This document shows, in pieces, positions 58,687 to 64,000 of a DNA stretch of 64,000 nt; the stretch's first letter is position 1; each line of letters starts with the position of its first letter. The stretch comes from Allantophomopsis cytisporea (taxonomy: Eukaryota; Ascomycota; Leotiomycetes; Phacidiales; Phacidiaceae), in assembly GCA_024752435.1 (NCBI GenBank), contig CP103034.1, positions 1,302,001 through 1,366,000 on the forward strand, in the 5' to 3' direction. The translations under genes and the position numbers were made by a program. The notes under the pieces are model-generated. The model saw only the letters and a list, made by a program, of their open reading frames with translations. It searched no databases and was not told where the DNA came from.

Positions 58687-59802
58687 GGAAAAGAGAGACG
58701 CAGAGAATACTTTAGGACTTCACTTGCTGATGTTAGACTGTTGAGCTATGAGAGACAAAGGGCATACGACGACGTATATTCCGTGCTGTACAATTCCCCA
58801 AGCTTCGCGTATATATAACAGAAACAAGCTATTGAGAATCTTGAATGGTGGATGTTGGACTAGAAACAGGTCCATAGAATACACCACGGTCCGTACCGTA
58901 TACGTTCCCGCATAATGGACGCCGTGCAGTAGAGGATTGAGATGCGAATACTCGATAGTAATGGCTGCACTTGTGTATATACTATTTACATCTGTGCTCA
59001 GGTTTGATTTGATTTGTTGTGGTGTGGTGTGGTGTGGTGTGTTGGGTGTATTGTGTTTTGATTTTGTTGTTGTTGATGCTCAGGCTCTTGTTCAGGAGCG
59101 TGCAGGGTCGATTAGATAGATGGAAGGTCGGGGGTTCGTGTATTCGTTCGTGTGAGTGCGTGAGGGGGTGCGACACATTGCTGGTGCTGTACGCTGTAGG
59201 TTGACGCGAAATCGTGGGACAGCCTTACACAAACAACAACAACACCACCACACGCACACACACGCGTTCATAGTGGTGATGGGGTCTCCAAGCATATCCA
59301 TGATCCATCCCTCCCCATACAACGCGTCTTACTCCGCCTCTCACAGCTGCATATTGAATTCCACCACGTCCACATTACCGGCCACCTTCATAGCCACTTT
59401 GAGCCGTTTGTTGTGATAAGTGCCTGCATATCGAACGAACAATGAAGTGCTGTGCCCTTGAACAAAACACGAAATACACAGCACAGCACAGCACAGTACG
59501 CCGACTGATGTATGGACTTCAAGTGCGGAAAGTGAACGCGACATCATCGAATCGCGTGAATGGAGGAGCATTGTGACGGTGCCGTCACAGCAAGCGCCAT
59601 TGGCTTTTGAGCAGTTGAATCTCCTCAACAAGAACCAGGAACATCTGTATACATTTGCGTACATGCGTATACATCACCGTAATCACTTGACATTCGTGAC
59701 TCTTGCAACTGTAACTGTTGACAATTTAATCCCGGATGTTGTGTACATTCCTGCCGTTGTCATGAAGACTAGAACATAAGACACGACGCAGTCAGTCAGT
59801 CA

Positions 59803-59805
<3 letters not shown>

Positions 59806-59841
<36 letters not shown>
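59806..59841. repeat. (GA)n microsatellite
   Basis: About 17 perfect GA dinucleotides directly after a (CAGT)n run. Confidence 0.92.
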
Positions 59842-59846
<5 letters not shown>

Positions 59847-60390
59847 GATTGTACTGTGTGAGTGTGAACCTGTGAGCCTCCAACGTCTTCTCCTCGCTAG
59901 ACCCGCATCGGCTAGATAGAGAAGTACGGATGGCGGAAGATCCCTAGATGCGATAGATCAACAATCGAAACAAGAGCATCTCCATCAACTTTGCGACAAT
60001 ACAACCGGCGAATTGCCAACCTATACCATAACGGAGCGCAGCATATCATTATATCCTCGGTCAAGCGACCAACCTCTCGCCGCTGCAGCTATCTCCCCGA
60101 CTCTCCATACCTTCCCACCGGCGTGCACCACCACGGCGGTAAATACCTGAACGACGTTAGCTGGTGGCAGGGCAACTGAATTGACTATCGAGTATTCCAC
60201 AACCAACGATACCAACAATCGACCACCACGTCCACCGATTCATGCATGAATTCGCTGCGACGATAACAAGTCGTTGTGCACTACTCTAACTTTCTTCGGC
60301 ACAGCGAGAAGAGGCACGCTGAACCGCTCCAACCCTCGTGAAGCTCTTGCTTGCGGCTTCACCATCACAAACGACTGAATCACTGTCAAT

Positions 60391-62447
60391 ATGGGCAACT
60401 GGGAGGATGCCATAGGCTCTGCTATTCCGCACACTCATAACACCCGCAACAACAATATGCTTGGAACGCCTCCCGTATTGACGCCACAGCGATCAGCTAC
60501 CCCACCACCCGCGACAGAGAGAAAGCGATCAGAGAGGAGAGATGACGTACCAGCGAACGATTCGTCCTCGCGAGGTGGTAGAGGTACACCGGGTGCTGAG
60601 GCAATAGATCCGAATGCGCTCAGTAAGGCGCTTCTCAAGGAATTCGAAGAAGGAGGCAGGCCGAGAGATATCACCCCCGGAGGAAGTCCGAGTCGAAAGC
60701 GACAAAGAGTGGAGAAAGTATATGGTGATAGGTGAGATGAAGAGCACCTTTTCTTTGTTGTAGATGTAAACTTATGATTGCACTTGCATTTATTTCTTTC
60801 AATGCTTGCTCTCATGCCTTCGAACGCATTCGTATTTGTTCATCACTACATTGTAGTCAAGCACGAGCTCTTTTTACTAACACCATACCGTTAGATTTAT
60901 ACCCAATCGTGAAGGCCAGGATCTTTTGGCCAGTTTCAGTCTATTACATGATGAGAGTTCCCCAGCAACTCCTTCAAAAGTCAAGAAGCGTACCCCTCAT
61001 GGAGAACTACATTTCCAAAAGAGTGAGCAATGACTCCCTGTCCTAAACGTAACCTTTCTAACAATTCGCAGCGGAGGAAGCAAACAGGACTTTTTCAACC
61101 CTCCTGCGTTCTGAAATATTCGATAACACTATCCCCCAACCGACACCGACAAGTCTATCACCAGATGTTGGCTTGCATCACTCGAATCGCACTACTGTTC
61201 ACGACCCGACTCGATCACATACCCCACCTAATAATCCTTCAAACATTTCCCTCCCCGCATCATTAACCCCTTCCACACCCCACAAGAACCTCTTCACCTA
61301 TATGTCACCTCGGCATCATACAAATATTGCCGGTCATCCCACACCTTCAAGAACACCACAGAGCAGGCATGGTCCACATCTCAATTCGAATTCGGAAATA
61401 TACAGTCTATCCCCTGTGCGGTATAGAAGCCAAAGTCTACTTCTCAGTCCTCGGAAACAACCAAGAGCTGTTAGTAAAGTACCATATAAAGTTCTCGATG
61501 CGCCAGACCTTGCTGATGATTTCTATCTGAATCTGGTGGATTGGGGGAGTAGCAATAGTCTTGGTGTTGGTCTTGGTTCGTGTGTATATATGTGGAATTC
61601 ACAATCGGGTCGGGTGAATAAGCTTTGCGAACTACAAGATGATGTTGTCACCAGTGTCTCTTGGATTCAGAGGGGCTCCCATATTGCTATTGGCACCAAT
61701 AAGGGCTTCGTTCAAATATGGGATGCAGAGCGCCAACGACGTCTTCGTACAATGACAGGACATACAGCACGTGTTGGTGCATTGGCTTGGAATGATCACA
61801 TTCTCACATCTGGTTCGCGAGATCGTCTTATATACCACCGAGATGTTCGTGCACCGGATCAATACCTCCGCAAGCTGGTGGGCCATAAGCAAGAGGTATG
61901 CGGATTACGATGGAACTGCGAAGACGGTCAATTGGCCAGTGGAGGGAACGACAACAAACTCATGGTATGGGATAAACTCAACGAGACGCCACTACATAAG
62001 TTCTCCGACCATACCGCAGCCGTGAAAGCCATCGCCTGGTCACCGCACCAACATGGCCTGCTTGCATCAGGAGGCGGAACAGCTGACCGCCGTATTATCT
62101 TCCACAACACGCTCACAGGCGAGCAGGTGAACGAGATCGACACTGGCAGCCAAGTGTGTAATCTCGCATGGAGCAAAAACTCCAACGAGATTGTCTCCAC
62201 ACATGGCTACTCACAGAACCAGATCGTCGTCTGGAAATACCCTTCTATGCAACAGGTTGTCTCTCTCACAGGCCACACCTATCGTGTCCTCTACCTCGCT
62301 ATGTCCCCCGACGGCCGCACCATAGTCACAGGCGCTGGTGACGAAACTCTGAGATTCTGGAATGTGTTTGGAAGGAAGGGTGGGGCGCGTGGTGAGGATG
62401 GGGAAGGCGGCAGTGGAAAGTTGGCGGATTGGGGGGTCATTCGGTGA
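60391..62447 (+). CDS. cdh1: APC/C activator CDH1 (fizzy-related), three exons
   Basis: Substrate-recruiting activator of the anaphase-promoting complex in late mitosis and G1. Exons 60391..60731, 60895..61022 and 61072..62447 give 614 residues. The C-box DRFIP (residues 113-117) is created exactly at the first splice junction, and GQDLLASFSLL follows. A Ser/Thr/Pro-rich linker has several SP/TP sites for CDK control (SLSPVRYRSQ, LLLSPRKQ). Seven WD40 repeats begin after VPYKVLDAPDLADDFYLNLV, with the CDC20/CDH1 signature spread over WGSSNSLGVGLGSCVYMW and IAIGTNKGFVQIWD. The protein ends in the Ile-Arg tail (WGVIR) that docks on the APC/C. The fizzy-related character (FIP C-box context and SPRK motif) points to CDH1 rather than CDC20. 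Confidence 0.94.
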
Positions 62448-63192
62448 TTTTATTCATGGATCATCTTGGGGTTACGATTTCGGTTCTTGCATTTGAACGG
62501 CGTTTAGGGTGGTATTGGAGCATTACGTTATGAATGGGGTGGGTTTGCTGAGTGTTGGCTGGGCTATGAGATACGACACAGCGTTGGAGCTTGGTGCAGT
62601 GGTGGAGCGAATTTGATATGGCATTTGCTTTGCTATTTGCAGCGACCTTTTTTATTATTATATACAGCACGGAGTGGAGAGGTAGTAATGGGGGACGGAA
62701 GAGCTGAGCTTTGCTTGGTAGCATTATCATGACTTCTTACCACTGCTTCAGATGGAGGCAAGTGGGTGAGCGTCGAGCAAGCGTTGTATATTTGTGGTAT
62801 ATCTGATCTGTAGCTGAGTACCCCCGAAGCATGTGCTTTGAAAGCTTGATTGAGCTATAGCTAGATAGCTTATTTTTGGTACATCAATCCATGATACAGC
62901 GAGCGAGCTTGACTTTATTCTCAAGTGTTGATTAATGCCGTATGCGCTGTGACTATCTAACTGACTGTACTTATTGACAGCTAACACCTTCTCTTCATAG
63001 ATCAGACCCACGTAAATCTCTAAAGGACGTTCAACCGTATGAAACAAAACGCCGAGCTTGATGCTGCGAGAAGGCCAACCGACTTGTATTAAAAGGGAAA
63101 CCCCATCGTCCAACCCCAATCCTATCATGTCATAACATGCATCAATTCATCCGTCCACCCATCCATCCATCTCCTACCACATCCCCACCCAA
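62448..63192. other. Convergent 3' region
   Basis: Between the CDH1 and GPC1-like stops. No gene recognised. Confidence 0.5.
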
Positions 63193-64000
63193 TTACGCAG
63201 GCAAATCACCCACCTTCCTCTCACGCGCCACATCCCTCGCGCCACCATCCAGCCCACTACTAGTAGCCTCCTCCGCCAACTCTGGGATCTTGTCCACACT
63301 AACATGTTTCCCAGAGCCGTCCTCACCCAACTGCTTGCTCAGCTCACTACCGCTGCTCGTATCGCGCGGTGTGAGCTGCGGACTCATGGCATCCGTGTTC
63401 GTCTGCCACTTCTGGACGTCGCGGCGCAACTGTTCCAGCTCGTTCTGGAAGCGCTTGCCGAATACGTCGATGTAGTACGTCGCGCCATTGTAGATACTCC
63501 ATCCGAAGACGGCGCATAGGAATGCGGATGATGCATGTCGGTACCAGAACCATAGCGGGCAGGGAACCATTGTGAGCACGGCGTATGAGTACTGGATTAA
63601 CATGAAGGCTGGCTCCTGGAGGTTTTCGGGGAGTGAAAGCACCATCTTGCCGATCCATGCCTTGGAGTAGGATTTACGCATCCAGGTAAAGGAGGTGGGG
63701 CGACCACCGGCGATTTGTGCGCGGCGGCGGACCGTGATGAAGAAGTGGTAGCTGAGTTGCCAGACGGCGTAAGGGACTGTCGACCACACTGTCATGGCGA
63801 GGAGGGAGTAGTGCTCCGGTGAGCCTGGTGGTGAGGTGCGGATGGAGTAGATCGCTGGGAAGCGCTCTGCTTGATATTCCGGTTTGAGAAGATGCACTAT
63901 GCAGTGCAATGCTGCGCAGGGCATGATGTGAATGAATAAACTAATATTATTAGCTGAGTTCGAGATTCAGAGGGTTGTATTTGGCTTACCTAGTGACTTT
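63193..64000 (-). CDS. gpc1: Glycerophosphocholine acyltransferase GPC1-like, 5'-truncated by window edge
   Basis: C-terminal part of the DUF2838/Gpc1 family, ER membrane enzymes that acylate glycerophosphocholine to lysophosphatidylcholine. Visible exons are 63193..63940 and 63990..64000 (continuing beyond the window). The 49-nt intron rejoins KVTS to LFIHIMPCAALHCIVHLLKP in phase, so the ATG at 63922-63924 is internal and not the start. Hallmarks are AVWQLSYHFFITVRRRAQIA and GGRPTSFTWMRKSYSKAW. Hydrophobic helices follow (FMLIQYSYAVLTMVPCPLWF; AFLCAVFGWSIYNGATYYI), then a C-terminal cytosolic Ser/Glu-rich tail. At least 250 residues are present; the N-terminal helices lie outside. Confidence 0.9.

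Larger units (their letters stand above)
55445..60390. other. 4.9 kb gene-free region between RGS-LOV and CDH1 genes
   Basis: Largest gap in the window. Short frames, none convincing. It holds a heptamer repeat (56799-56862), an octamer-like repeat (58638-58686), TGTGG repeats near 59013-59040, and a long GA run (59806-59841). A GC-normal stretch at 57950-58620 has overlapping frames on both strands without recognised domains. It probably contains the leaders and promoters of both divergent genes. Confidence 0.5.

Overview
The window looks like nuclear DNA of a filamentous ascomycete (Pezizomycotina). Genes carry short introns (about 40-165 nt) with GTATGT/GTAAGT-type donors and CTRAY branch sites, intergenic distances are uneven, and families restricted to or typical of these fungi are present (Zn2Cys6/fungal_trans regulator, RGS-LOV photoreceptor, HsbA-like secreted protein, DUF3431, DUF1772). 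I lean to Leotiomycetes, but that placement is inference. Two AT-rich blocks contain repeats whose differences are mostly C:G to T:A transitions, which is what repeat-induced point mutation (RIP) produces. No bacterial-type operons, CRISPR arrays, rRNA or tRNA genes were seen. || Layout: 0.1-1.4 kb CASTOR-like ACT-domain protein (-); 1.4-5.7 kb gene-free; 5.7-7.5 kb CID/RPR-domain RS-rich RNA-processing protein (-); 9.3-13.2 kb large inositol-polyphosphate 5-phosphatase with N-terminal beta-propeller (+); 14.5-15.3 kb GFA/CENP-V zinc protein (+); 15.5-16.1 kb first AT-rich repeat with a 95-bp-arm hairpin; 16.6-19.9 kb divergent DUF1772 membrane protein and Zn2Cys6 regulator; 21.5-22.1 kb HsbA-like gene broken by one in-frame TAG; 23.0-28.7 kb AT-rich block of foldback/MITE-like elements plus a dead pogo/Fot-type transposon; 28.8-30.4 kb Zrt3-like vacuolar zinc transporter (-); 31.9-33.0 kb NUC1/EndoG nuclease (+); 33.5-34.7 kb NSRP1-like splicing factor (-); 37.9-39.5 kb PKA catalytic subunit (+) with a long leader; 40.3-40.9 kb serine/alanine-rich GPI protein (-); 44.6-45.8 kb PRCC-domain protein (-); 46.2-48.8 kb SIN1/AVO1 TORC2 subunit (+); 49.6-50.9 kb DUF3431 type II membrane protein (-); 52.8-53.1 kb small unknown spliced gene (+); 53.1-55.4 kb RGS-LOV blue-light photoreceptor (-); 60.4-62.4 kb CDH1/fizzy-related APC/C activator (+); 63.2-64 kb 5'-truncated glycerophosphocholine acyltransferase (-), running off the window. 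|| Most genes are conserved housekeeping or signalling genes, each its own transcription unit; only the DUF1772/regulator pair and PRCC/SIN1 have short shared divergent promoters. Several signalling genes lie within about 25 kb (PKA, TORC2 SIN1, RGS-LOV, CDH1), but nothing in the sequence ties them into one module. The accessory interest is the 15.3-28.7 kb stretch, where the transposon blocks bracket a small gene island. The best candidates for something undescribed are the long-palindrome repeat family sharing end modules with the dead pogo element, and the HsbA gene carrying a RIP-context nonsense codon next to them.
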